A DNA stretch of 64,000 nt from Chelativorans sp. Marseille-P2723 (lineage in GTDB: Bacteria > Pseudomonadota > Alphaproteobacteria > Rhizobiales > Rhizobiaceae): contig NZ_CADDWI010000013.1 of the NCBI RefSeq assembly GCF_902809845.1, positions 248,001-312,000 of the forward strand, in the 5' to 3' direction. The notes beneath the pieces were generated by a model that ran no database searches, had not been told where the DNA came from, and saw only the letters and a list, made by a program, of their open reading frames with translations. Numbering within the stretch: position 1 is the stretch's first letter; every line of letters begins with the position of its first letter. This document shows, in pieces, positions 36,839 through 44,997 of the stretch. The position numbers and the translations under genes were made by a program.

Positions 36839-37402
36839 ATGGCCTATGACTTCGACACCGCCCGGGTGGCGACCAAGCCGAAATCCGAGATCGTCGTCGA
36901 CATGATGGCAGCGTTGCACAAGCTCGATGCGCTGGCGCGCGACATGGAACGCAAATGGGGCGCGTGCCGTCTGCCAGCACTGGTGCCCGACGATCTGGCG
37001 AGGCGGTTCTATTCGCAGCATCGCAAGGTCTCGCTGGCGTTGCGCGAGGGGCGCAACCAGGATGCGCTTCATGAGATCAAGCGCATGGTGACGGCGTGGC
37101 GGTTCCTCGATCGCGAGGCCGACCGTCTGGGCGCAAAGCCGGTCCATCCTGCCGTCTGGGAGGTCGCGCTTTCCGATGGCACCGTGGCGGCAATCGTTCA
37201 GGACGAGGATTCTGCGGCGGCCGTCGATCCGCAGGACCGCGCCATGAAGGTCTACATGCTGTCCGAGATCGCTCGTCTGATCGAGGCCATGCCAACGGTG
37301 ATGGCAATCAAGGAGGAATGGCCTGGCGCCAGGGTCGCGCCGACACGCACGATCACTGCCGACAATTACTGGTGGGAGCATGGCGATGAACTGCCGTTTT
37401 GA
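36839..37402 (+). CDS. Phage hypothetical protein
   Basis: 187 residues, mostly helical (EIVVDMMAALHKLDALARDM, RRFYSQHRKVSLALREGRNQ, LHEIKRMVTAWRFLDREADR), followed by AVAAIVQDEDSAAA-like stretches and a tail DNYWWEHGDELPF. No known family recognised. The ATG at MAYDFDTARV has GGGAG upstream. Overlaps the next gene by about 17 bases. Confidence 0.65.
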   Translation: MAYDFDTARVATKPKSEIVVDMMAALHKLDALARDMERKWGACRLPALVPDDLARRFYSQHRKVSLALREGRNQDALHEIKRMVTAWRFLDREADRLGAKPVHPAVWEVALSDGTVAAIVQDEDSAAAVDPQDRAMKVYMLSEIARLIEAMPTVMAIKEEWPGARVAPTRTITADNYWWEHGDELPF

Positions 37403-37874
37403 TCAACCCCGCAGCCGTGATGGGTGTGATCTGATCTGGACACCCAAGCAGGTCGAGGTACGGCTTGCTGAAGCTGCGGTCGTGCTGCAGCGATTGCCTA
37501 AGCCGCGTCGACAGGGATATTTCAACACATGGCCTCGTCACAGCTATGAATTCGGCGACCTCGTGGAGCAAGAGCCACGGCAAACATCATTGCCACCACC
37601 ATCACCTGCTGAGATTTCACGCATGGAAGAGACGCTGACATGGACGATCGGCCTGGATCCGATCGATGGCAGGATTATCTGGTTGCGCGCCCACAACACG
37701 CCATGGAAGGCGATCTGCTGGAAGGTTGGCCTGCAACGGTCCGCAGCGAATGAGCGGTGGCAATATGGGCTCTGCGTGATAGCGATGAAGCTGAACCGGC
37801 TACCGGTGCCGAAGAACCGCTCTCGCAGATACATCATCGATTGGCTGCGGGAGGTCCGGTCGCCAGGTGATTGA
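37386..37874 (+). CDS. DUF6362-like phage protein
   Basis: 162 residues. IWTPKQVEVRLAEAAVVLQR then LPKPRRQGYFNTWPRHSYEF matches the DUF6362 group found in alphaproteobacterial prophages; PAEISRMEETLTWTIGLDPI and DGRIIWLRAHNTPWKAICWK follow, probably a helix-turn-helix in the second half (GLQRSAANERWQYGLCVIAM). A DNA-binding role is likely but unproved. The ATG at 37386 has GGGAG at a good distance; one 6 bases earlier is also possible. Confidence 0.72.
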   Translation: MNCRFDQPRSRDGCDLIWTPKQVEVRLAEAAVVLQRLPKPRRQGYFNTWPRHSYEFGDLVEQEPRQTSLPPPSPAEISRMEETLTWTIGLDPIDGRIIWLRAHNTPWKAICWKVGLQRSAANERWQYGLCVIAMKLNRLPVPKNRSRRYIIDWLREVRSPGD

Positions 37875-38001
37875 GCTCCGGTAATGAACAGAAACGGGCC
37901 ACCAGGTTTCAGGCTCGGCCGTTATCAGGCTCTTCAAATCCACTTGACCGTGGCGTTCTCCAGCGGTCAGGATAGGTGATCAGCTATCGGGAGGGTAAGG
38001 C

Positions 38002-38997
38002 GTGCCGATAGAGGGATTTAGAGCAACTCGCTCTCTCCTGCGGGAGTTTTTCGAGGCCGTCCCGGGAGCGGTGTACGCAAAGGATCGCGCGGGTCGGATC
38101 CTGCTTGGGAACGAAACCTTCGCAAAGGCTGTTGGTTGGCCGTCGGGCGGTTTTATCGGAAAAGACGATCTCGAGCTCCTGGCAGACAAGGATCTGGCCC
38201 GCACGATCATGGAGAATGATCGGCGCATAATGGCCGGACAATCCCGATGCCAGATCGAGGAAATACTGCAGGCGGAGGATGGCAGCATTTCCTATTGGTT
38301 GTCGACAAAGACGCCCTTTACCGATGACGAGGGAAAGGTTGTGGGCCTTGTGGGCGTTTCGATCGACATCACAGAGCGAAAGCGCCTCCAGGAGCGGGAG
38401 CGGCTCCTCGCCCGGGAGATCGAACATCGCAACAAGAACTTGTTTGGCGTCGTGCAAAGCGTTGTCCGACTGACGAAAGCAGCCACGGCAGAAGAGTTCC
38501 GTGAAGCGGTAATCGGCCGGCTTGAAGCACTTAGTCGGGCCCAGGCCATTTTAACGCGAGAGCTCCAGCAACAGGTAGGATTGCGAGAATTGCTGCTCGA
38601 AGAACTGGCAGCCTACAGCATCAATATCGCTGATCGGGTTCGTCTGGAGGGACCTCCCGTTTCCGTTGCCGCGGAGGCGGCACAGCCCCTTGCTATGGCA
38701 TTTCACGAATTGGCTACCAATGCTGCCAAATACGGAGCCTTTGCCGATGCATCAGGTTCGCTCGACCTGATTTGGGAGCTCCCCCGGCAAAGCAGTACGC
38801 AACTGGCGATTGAATGGAGGGAGCTCGGCGGCCCTCCCGTCAAGATGCCGGCTCAACAGGGCTTTGGCACAAGATTGATCCATTCCGTAGTGGAACAGCA
38901 GCTTCAAGGGACACTCTCGTGGATCTGGGAGCCGAACGGGCTGCGCTGCCTGATTTCATTACCGATAGAGAGCATTGCAACGACTCGTGGGCCGTAA
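38002..38997 (+). CDS. PAS-HWE sensor histidine kinase
   Basis: 331 residues, soluble. N-terminal PAS domain (FFEAVPGAVYAKDRAGRILL, SYWLSTKTPFTDDEGKVVGL, VGVSIDITERKRLQERE). HWE kinase core: EIEHRNKNLFGVVQSVVRL with phospho-acceptor His, AMAFHELATNAAKYGAF (N box), AIEWRELGGPPV (the Trp-x-Glu signature) and GFGTRLIHSV (G box). Starts with GTG after GGAGG. No transmembrane segment and no receiver partner nearby. Codon use resembles chromosomal genes, so it may be cargo rather than phage core. The 127 bases before it hold no gene. Confidence 0.9.
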   Translation: MPIEGFRATRSLLREFFEAVPGAVYAKDRAGRILLGNETFAKAVGWPSGGFIGKDDLELLADKDLARTIMENDRRIMAGQSRCQIEEILQAEDGSISYWLSTKTPFTDDEGKVVGLVGVSIDITERKRLQERERLLAREIEHRNKNLFGVVQSVVRLTKAATAEEFREAVIGRLEALSRAQAILTRELQQQVGLRELLLEELAAYSINIADRVRLEGPPVSVAAEAAQPLAMAFHELATNAAKYGAFADASGSLDLIWELPRQSSTQLAIEWRELGGPPVKMPAQQGFGTRLIHSVVEQQLQGTLSWIWEPNGLRCLISLPIESIATTRGP

Positions 38998-39191
38998 GAG
39001 ATCAAGACATCATCGTATAGTCCCGGCTTGAAGTGGATGAATGTCCGCCGGACATTCCGGGGGCGGACAGAAACGGCTCTGATGGGGTATATTCTGACTA
39101 TGCTCGCGAGAGTAGCGCGCCTGCGGCGGAGATGATCCTCGCGGGCGTTGTTGTTTCCGGCACCATCGTTCGCATCATCGAGATCACCACC

Positions 39192-39566
39192 ATGCCCGTT
39201 CGACCCCCCATCCACCGTCCGGCTGGATGGCGTGAACAGCGTGAGCGCGACCGGGACCATGACAGCAAGCGGGTTCCGGCTGTCCGCGCGCTTTACCGCT
39301 CGAAGCGGTGGCGGAGAGAACGGATGGCATTTCTGCGTGCGCATCCGCTCTGCATCGAGTGCCGTCGTCATGACGTGATCCGTCCGGCAACGGTCGTCGA
39401 CCACATCGATCCGCACCGCGGCGATGAAGCGGTGTTCTGGGATCGGACCCGGTGGCACGCGTTGTGTGCGTCCTGTCACAGCCGGAAGACAGCGAGCCAG
39501 GATGGCGGTTTCGGCAACCCTGTGCGCGCCACGCCGTCGAAAGGAGCATGGCGATCGCGAGCCTGA
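39192..39566 (+). CDS. HNH endonuclease
   Basis: 124 residues with RALYRSKRWRRERMAFLRAH, PLCIECRRHDVIRPATVVDH and LCASCHSRKTASQD, an HNH core framed by CxxC pairs. Small HNH proteins of this kind lie just before terminase in many HK97-type phages and take part in packaging-end cleavage. The start at MPVRPPIHRP is chosen; the frame is open upstream to 39033 but the ribosome-binding site is weak either way. The 266 bases after it contain no convincing gene. Confidence 0.85.
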   Translation: MPVRPPIHRPAGWREQRERDRDHDSKRVPAVRALYRSKRWRRERMAFLRAHPLCIECRRHDVIRPATVVDHIDPHRGDEAVFWDRTRWHALCASCHSRKTASQDGGFGNPVRATPSKGAWRSRA

Positions 39567-39832
39567 GCCCCCCCCGGGGCCTGAAAGTCGGGGAGCTTTC
39601 GATCGCAGACCAGGGCGCGCAAGAAAAACATGCGTGGCCAAAATGGCGCATGGGGGGTGCTGAGATAAGATGTTGAATTCATTGGATGCAGAAAATGGCA
39701 ATGGCAGAAGCTGCGGGTAGCGCTACGCGCGCAACATTCGCCAGCTCGCCGTCGAATATCGGCAGATCGGTGCATTCGTTCGCCTGCATCAACCCGCAGT
39801 TCGCGACTGATTGATCTGCCCGCGATCTACGA

Positions 39833-40573
39833 ATGGCAAAGTTAAGACAGCATCGCATCCGCGTTTGTCGGGAATGCGGGCGGACTGAATCTGTACGCCG
39901 GGACAACCACTCCGACCGCTGCAAAAATTGCGCAGCCCGCGAATCTGGAGCCAAGGGGCTAGCCACCATACGCGCACGTCGCATTCTTGCGACGTGTATT
40001 CATTGTGGCTTCAGATATCCGATATCATCATCGGCCGCACGGTTGGCGCGGCCGAGATATTGCTCACGGGCATGTCGCAGTCAGGCGGTCCGCATTGCCC
40101 GTATCTGCCAGACCTGTGGCGAAGGTTTCGAAGTGCTCCGTAGCGCTTTGTCGGGACGCACGAACGCCCGTGGCAAATTCTGTTGCCGCCGCTGTTATGA
40201 ACAACATCTATGCCGTACCGAACGGGTATCTGGCCGGGGGTCTCGATGGAGAGTTCATCGACGGGAGGCGATCCGCAAAGCTCCCTTTTGCGCGCTCTGT
40301 GGTCGGCTCCGAAAACTTGAAGTGCATCACATCATTCCCTTCCGGCTGACACACGACAACACGCAGACCAATCTCATTCCGCTATGCAAATCCTGCCACA
40401 AGCGAACAGAGAACATTTTCCTGGAAGTGGAAGCCACTGCACCGGATTGGAAGATCGCAAAACTTGCACTGCGCTCCAGCCTCAAGGAGCGCCAGACCGT
40501 CACCCTGATGAAGCTGAGAATACTTGAAAGAAAACTCCATGAACGAATTGCATCTCGAACATTGGCCGCTTGA
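39833..40573 (+). CDS. Zinc-finger HNH endonuclease
   Basis: 246 residues, very rich in Cys and Arg. Repeated CxxC knuckles in the first 130 residues (RVCRECGRTESV, DRCKNCAARE, ATCIHCGFRY, YCSRACRSQA, RICQTCGEGF, FCCRRCYEQH) and a C-terminal HNH core, FCALCGRLRKLEVHHIIPFR then LIPLCKSCHKRTENI. Probably DNA-binding and cleaving, possibly a homing endonuclease. Its 3' end overlaps the methyltransferase gene by 35 bases. Confidence 0.85.
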   Translation: MAKLRQHRIRVCRECGRTESVRRDNHSDRCKNCAARESGAKGLATIRARRILATCIHCGFRYPISSSAARLARPRYCSRACRSQAVRIARICQTCGEGFEVLRSALSGRTNARGKFCCRRCYEQHLCRTERVSGRGSRWRVHRREAIRKAPFCALCGRLRKLEVHHIIPFRLTHDNTQTNLIPLCKSCHKRTENIFLEVEATAPDWKIAKLALRSSLKERQTVTLMKLRILERKLHERIASRTLAA

Positions 40574-41867
40574 TCGGCTGATCGAGTACAGCCGAAATCC
40601 GCGTCGCAATGATGATGCGGTTGAGCAAATGGTCGGCGCAATCATGGAATTTGGGTTTCGCATCCCGATCATCGCGCGCAGCGATGGCCTTGTGGTTGAC
40701 GGTCATCTGAGATTGAAGGCTGCTCGTCGGCTGGAGCTGGACAGTGTCCCAGTCGTTCTCGCCGACGAACTGAGTGAAGCGCAGATCAAGGCATTTCGCC
40801 TCCTGGCGAATAAATCTGCCAATTGGGCCGAGTGGGACGAGGACCTGCTGGCGCTCGAGCTCTCCGACCTGCAGGAGACCGGCTTTGATCTCGGCCTGAC
40901 CGGCTTTGATGACGACGAATTGCAGGATCTGCTCTACGGCAACCGCGGCGAACAGGATGGGCTGACCGAGGATGACGCCATTCCAGAGGTGCCGGCAACG
41001 CCGGTCACCCGACGCGGCAATCTCTGGCTCCTCGGCGACCATCGTTTGCTATGCGGTGACAGCACGGATCCAGCAGATGTCACCCGCCTGATGAACGGCG
41101 AGCGCGCGGCGCTGTTCGCCACCGACCCGCCCTATCTCGTCGATTATGACGGCACCAACCATCCGACGAAAAAGAACGCCTCAAAGCGGGCGAAGAAAAT
41201 TGCCAATAAGGATTGGTCCGAAGACTACATCGAACAGCCGCACTGGGATGATTCCAGTCAGGGGCCCGAGTTTTATGAAGCCTTCTGCCGGGTAGCAATC
41301 GACCATGCTATCGAGGAGAACGTTGCATGGTATTGCTGGCATGCTTCACGCAGGCAACGGATGCTGGAGAATGTCTGGGACCAGTTCGACGTCCTGCATC
41401 ACCAGCAGATCATCTGGGCCAAATCCCGTCCGGTGCTGACCCGCTCGGTGATGCTGTGGGCGCACGAGCCGTGCCTGTTCGGCTGGCGCCGTGGCAAGAA
41501 GCCGAGGATCAACCGCGAGGGCTTTGAGAACTGGCCGACGACGGTGTGGAACATCCCGTCCTCCGAAATCGAGACGCGCGAGCATCCGACCTCGAAGCCG
41601 GTGCGCGTGTTCACGCTGCCGATGCAGCTGCATACCCGTCCGGGCGATATCTGTTACGAGCCATTCTCCGGCTCCGGCTCGCAGCTGATTGCCGGCGAAA
41701 GGACCGGCAGGAGGGTCTACGGGCTGGAACTGTCGGAAGCCTTCTGCGACGTCGTCGTGAAACGCTGGCAGGATTTTACCGGCAAGGCGGCGACGCTCGA
41801 AGGCGATGGCCGCAGTTTTGAGGAGGTTGCCGCCGAGCGCGTGCCGGAAAAGGCTGACGCTGCATGA
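40539..41867 (+). CDS. ParB-like/DNA adenine methyltransferase fusion
   Basis: 442 residues. N-terminal ParB-like domain (LIEYSRNPRRNDDAVEQMVG, FGFRIPIIARSDGLVVDGHL, RLKAARRLELDSVPVV). C-terminal N4/N6-type methylase: LLCGDSTDPADVTRLM, LFATDPPYLVDYDG (catalytic DPPY), GDICYEPFSGSGSQLIAGER (SAM-binding FxGxG) and GLELSEAFCDVVVKRWQDF. The order (DPPY before FxGxG) is the beta-class arrangement. A phage methylase protecting its DNA. The ATG at MNELHLEHW is favoured over an earlier TTG. Confidence 0.92.
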   Translation: MNELHLEHWPLDRLIEYSRNPRRNDDAVEQMVGAIMEFGFRIPIIARSDGLVVDGHLRLKAARRLELDSVPVVLADELSEAQIKAFRLLANKSANWAEWDEDLLALELSDLQETGFDLGLTGFDDDELQDLLYGNRGEQDGLTEDDAIPEVPATPVTRRGNLWLLGDHRLLCGDSTDPADVTRLMNGERAALFATDPPYLVDYDGTNHPTKKNASKRAKKIANKDWSEDYIEQPHWDDSSQGPEFYEAFCRVAIDHAIEENVAWYCWHASRRQRMLENVWDQFDVLHHQQIIWAKSRPVLTRSVMLWAHEPCLFGWRRGKKPRINREGFENWPTTVWNIPSSEIETREHPTSKPVRVFTLPMQLHTRPGDICYEPFSGSGSQLIAGERTGRRVYGLELSEAFCDVVVKRWQDFTGKAATLEGDGRSFEEVAAERVPEKADAA

Positions 41868-42079
41868 AGCAGTCGCGCACCATGTCGCTGGTGGAATCGC
41901 TCACCAATGTTGCCGTCGGTTACGGCATCGCGGTCATCACCCAGATCGTGGTGTTTCCGCTGTTCGGATTGTCCACGACGCTCGCCGAAAACATGACGAT
42001 GGGCGCCATCTTCACCGTCGTGTCGATCGCGCGCAGCTATTGCCTGCGGCGGATGTTCGAAACTAAGTTCGACGAATAG
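41864..42079 (+). CDS. DUF7220-like small membrane protein
   Basis: 71 residues. MKQSRTMSLVESLTNVAVGY then two hydrophobic stretches (GIAVITQIVVFPLFGL, MGAIFTVVSIARSYCL) and RRMFETKFDE. This is the short protein of the DUF7220 type often found between phage methylase and terminase genes. Starts within the methylase stop (ATGA). Function unknown; probably two membrane helices. Confidence 0.78.
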   Translation: MKQSRTMSLVESLTNVAVGYGIAVITQIVVFPLFGLSTTLAENMTMGAIFTVVSIARSYCLRRMFETKFDE

Positions 42080-42121
42080 ATCAAAATTGCGGTGCTAGAA
42101 ACGTCGTGGAGTAAAATTGAA

Positions 42122-42706
42122 ATGGCATTTGAAGCGACTCTACAAGCTCGGTTGGGCAATCTAGAAATTCGCGACGGACCGATCGACGCGATGTATCGGG
42201 CTACTTATCCGGTTTTTCTCGACTATTTTCAGCAGCGCATCGCGGTCCCGAATTTGACCGAGAATGATGCCAAAATAGCTGTCACTCTTGTTTATGCATG
42301 GATGACGCCAGCCAAATTGAATACCGAACATTGGTCAAACTTTAATATCGCCAAGGACGCGTTGCGGGAATTGACAGCGGGAATGGTACTGAACCTCGAT
42401 CAGTTGAAACAAATTAAATCTTTTGTAGGCGGATCATTAATAGCCACTTCCAAATTTCTTCATTTGCTCGATCCTAACCGGTTCGCAATCTGGGATCGGC
42501 GTGTTGCCTATGCAGGCTACCGATACAGGTATCATTCACAGTACAACCGCAACGATGCTTATCTAACTTATTTGGACGATCTGAAGGAACTTGCGCTATC
42601 ACCACACGTCGACAGACTCGTTTCCAACGCGCTCAATGATGCAAGCGAAGTACGTAAGAAGGAATTTGCGCTGTTCCATTTGGGCATCCAGGAGACTGCA
42701 ACATAG
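42122..42706 (+). CDS. Uncharacterised AT-rich cargo gene (moron-like)
   Basis: 194 residues, no family recognised with confidence. Helix-rich; the segment GSLIATSKFLHLLDPNRFAI then WDRRVAYAGYRYRYHSQYNR is the most conserved-looking part. Base composition is clearly AT-richer than its neighbours, and it sits alone between the small membrane protein and the small terminase gene, the typical site for late-acquired morons. GTG at 42092 is an alternative start; GGAG precedes the ATG used. Could be defence, toxin or DNA-repair cargo. Confidence 0.65.
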   Translation: MAFEATLQARLGNLEIRDGPIDAMYRATYPVFLDYFQQRIAVPNLTENDAKIAVTLVYAWMTPAKLNTEHWSNFNIAKDALRELTAGMVLNLDQLKQIKSFVGGSLIATSKFLHLLDPNRFAIWDRRVAYAGYRYRYHSQYNRNDAYLTYLDDLKELALSPHVDRLVSNALNDASEVRKKEFALFHLGIQETAT

Positions 42707-42734
42707 TTGGCGGCGCCATCACAGGAGTCATGAC

Positions 42735-43205
42735 ATGGCCGGCCGCAAGCCGCTGCCGACGCATCTGAAGCTGGTCAAGGGTACTGCCCGACCACACCGC
42801 ATGAACAAGGCAGAGCCACAGCCGGTGGTTGCAGTTCCCGCGCCGCCGGATCATCTTGATGAGGAGGCAAGTACCAAGTTTACCGAAATGGCTGAGCTGC
42901 TCGCCCGGCACGGCGTCATGACCGAGCTCGATACCGGTGCGCTTGCTCGTTACGTCGTGATCTGGCGCCGCTGGCTGGAAGCCGAAGCTGAAGTCAAACG
43001 CCGCGGCCATGTGGTGAAGACGTCCAACGACAATATCATCCAGAACCCGTTTCTCAGCGTGGCCAACAAATGCCTCGCACAGATGCACCAGATCGAGGCC
43101 GAGTTTGGCCTGACGCCATCCAGCCGTTCACGCATCCGCGTGGCGGAGCCAGCTGAAACTACCGACCCCTTCGAGGATTTTTTAACCCGTGGCCGCAAGA
43201 AATAG
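42735..43205 (+). CDS. Phage terminase small subunit, P27 family
   Basis: 156 residues. MAGRKPLPTHLKLVKGTARP at the N-terminus, then LDEEASTKFTEMAELLARHG, VMTELDTGALARYVVIWRRW and IQNPFLSVANKCLAQMHQIE with the usual GLTPSSRSRI end. Recognises the DNA to be packaged. AGGAG lies 9 nt before the ATG. Overlaps terL by 17 bases. Confidence 0.9.
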   Translation: MAGRKPLPTHLKLVKGTARPHRMNKAEPQPVVAVPAPPDHLDEEASTKFTEMAELLARHGVMTELDTGALARYVVIWRRWLEAEAEVKRRGHVVKTSNDNIIQNPFLSVANKCLAQMHQIEAEFGLTPSSRSRIRVAEPAETTDPFEDFLTRGRKK

Positions 43206-44970
43206 ATCGCGATCTGGCAAGAATTCCTGCCCGGTCACGGCCTATGCTCGCGCTGTGGTCAGCGGCAAGATCATTGCCGGTCATCTGGTGAAACTGGCCT
43301 GTGAGCGGCATCTCGCCGACCTCAAGCTCGGCGGCAAGCGTGGCCTCGTCTGGGATGTTGATGCCGCGCGTCATGCGATCGACTTCTTTGGCCATCTGCG
43401 CCATTCCACTGGCGAATGGGCCGGTGAACCGTTCGTGCTGCAGGACTGGCAGCAGTTCGTCGTTGGCTCGCTTTATGGCTGGAAGCGCAAGACCCGTTCG
43501 GGCCAACATTACCTGCGCCGTTTTCGTACGGCCTATGTCGAGGTGGCGCGCAAGAACGGTAAATCGGTGCTGCTGGCAGGGACCGCACTTTATGCCCTGA
43601 TCGCCGATGGTGAACCGGGAGCGCATGTCTATTCGGCTGCCACTACTCGGGATCAGGCGCGGATCGTCTTTGGCGAGGCCGAACGCATGGTGGCGGCAAG
43701 TGCGGCGCTGCAAGCAAGGATTACCAGGACCGTGAACAATCTCGCCGTGCTGCCGACCTCGTCCTGGTTCCGGCCACTGTCAGCCGATGCCACCAAGATG
43801 GACGGATTGAACATTCACTTTGCCGCGGTCGATGAAGTCCATGAACATCCAGGCCCTGAGATCATCCAGAAGCTGAACACCGCCACCGGAGCACGGCGCC
43901 AGCCATTGATCTTTGAGATCACCACCGCAGGCTATGATCGCCATTCCGTCTGCCGCCAGCATCACGAATTCTCGGTCAAGGCACTGGAAGGCACGCTGCC
44001 GACGGACTCATCCGACAGCTGGTTTGCCTATATCGCCACCATTGATGATGGCGATGACTGGACCGATCCTGCGGTCTGGGTGAAGGCGAACCCGAGCCTT
44101 GGCGTCACCGTCAAGGTGGATGATCTGAAACGCCAGATCGATGAGGCGAAGGAAATGCCGGCGCAGCAGAACGCCATCCGGCGATTGCGGCTGAACGAAT
44201 GGACCGAGCAGGTCACGCGCTGGCTCGATATGGCAGTGTGGGAGGAAGGAGGCCTGCCAGCCTCAACCGACTGGCGCATCGTCAAGCACGAGCTGGAGGA
44301 GCTCGAACAAAAACTGCTTGGGCGTGAATGTTTTGGTGGGCTAGACCTTGCCCGCGTCAACGACCTCTCGGCCTTCGTGCTGGTGTTTCCGCCGACACTC
44401 GATGATGAACTCGAGGCGCTTGCCAACAAATGGATCGTCACCTGCCGCTTCTTTATCCCCGAGGACGACATATTACGCCGCGTGCGCCGTGACCGCGTGC
44501 CCTATGATGTCTGGCGCGATCAGGGATTTTTAACAGCTACCCCCGGCAACGCTACCGACTTTGCCTTCGTGGAAAAAGAAATCCTGGATCTTGCCTCCCG
44601 CTATGACCTGCGCGAGCTTTCCTATGATCGCACCTTTGCCGGCGAGATTGTCCAGCATCTGCAGGATGAAGGCTTGAACCTCGTCCAGTTTGGTCAGGGG
44701 TTCCTCAGTATGGCAGCACCAACAGCAGAACTGGAGCGCCTCGCAGTATCACGCGCGCTCTGGCATGGTGGCCATCCGGTGCTGCGCTGGAATGCCTCGA
44801 ACGTTGCGGTACGCCATGATCCGGCCGGCAACATCAAGCCGGACAAGGAACGATCGAAGGAACGCATCGACGGCATTGTTGCGATCTGCAACGCGCTCGG
44901 GCGCGCGCTGGTGCGTGACGTCAATGCCGGCCGCTCGGTCTATGAGAACCGCGGCATCCTGATGCTGTAG
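43189..44970 (+). CDS. Phage terminase large subunit
   Basis: 593 residues, HK97/YmfN type. Translocase ATPase: FVLQDWQQFVVGSLYGWKRK (Q motif region), VEVARKNGKSVLLAGTALYA (Walker A variant RKNGKS), LNIHFAAVDEVHEHPGPEII (Walker B and catalytic Glu). Nuclease: FGGLDLARVNDLSAFVLVFP, LSYDRTFAGEIVQHLQDE, and KERSKERIDGIVAICNALGR near the C-terminus. Starts at a GTG inside terS. Seems intact. Confidence 0.93.
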   Translation: MAARNRSRSGKNSCPVTAYARAVVSGKIIAGHLVKLACERHLADLKLGGKRGLVWDVDAARHAIDFFGHLRHSTGEWAGEPFVLQDWQQFVVGSLYGWKRKTRSGQHYLRRFRTAYVEVARKNGKSVLLAGTALYALIADGEPGAHVYSAATTRDQARIVFGEAERMVAASAALQARITRTVNNLAVLPTSSWFRPLSADATKMDGLNIHFAAVDEVHEHPGPEIIQKLNTATGARRQPLIFEITTAGYDRHSVCRQHHEFSVKALEGTLPTDSSDSWFAYIATIDDGDDWTDPAVWVKANPSLGVTVKVDDLKRQIDEAKEMPAQQNAIRRLRLNEWTEQVTRWLDMAVWEEGGLPASTDWRIVKHELEELEQKLLGRECFGGLDLARVNDLSAFVLVFPPTLDDELEALANKWIVTCRFFIPEDDILRRVRRDRVPYDVWRDQGFLTATPGNATDFAFVEKEILDLASRYDLRELSYDRTFAGEIVQHLQDEGLNLVQFGQGFLSMAAPTAELERLAVSRALWHGGHPVLRWNASNVAVRHDPAGNIKPDKERSKERIDGIVAICNALGRALVRDVNAGRSVYENRGILML

Positions 44971-44997
44971 CGGCGGCTGCCTGGAAGAAGAGAACCG

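Noticed and set aside
39567-39832. A small gene between the two HNH endonucleases
   Set aside because: Only frames under about 80 codons with no similarity; treated as intergenic.
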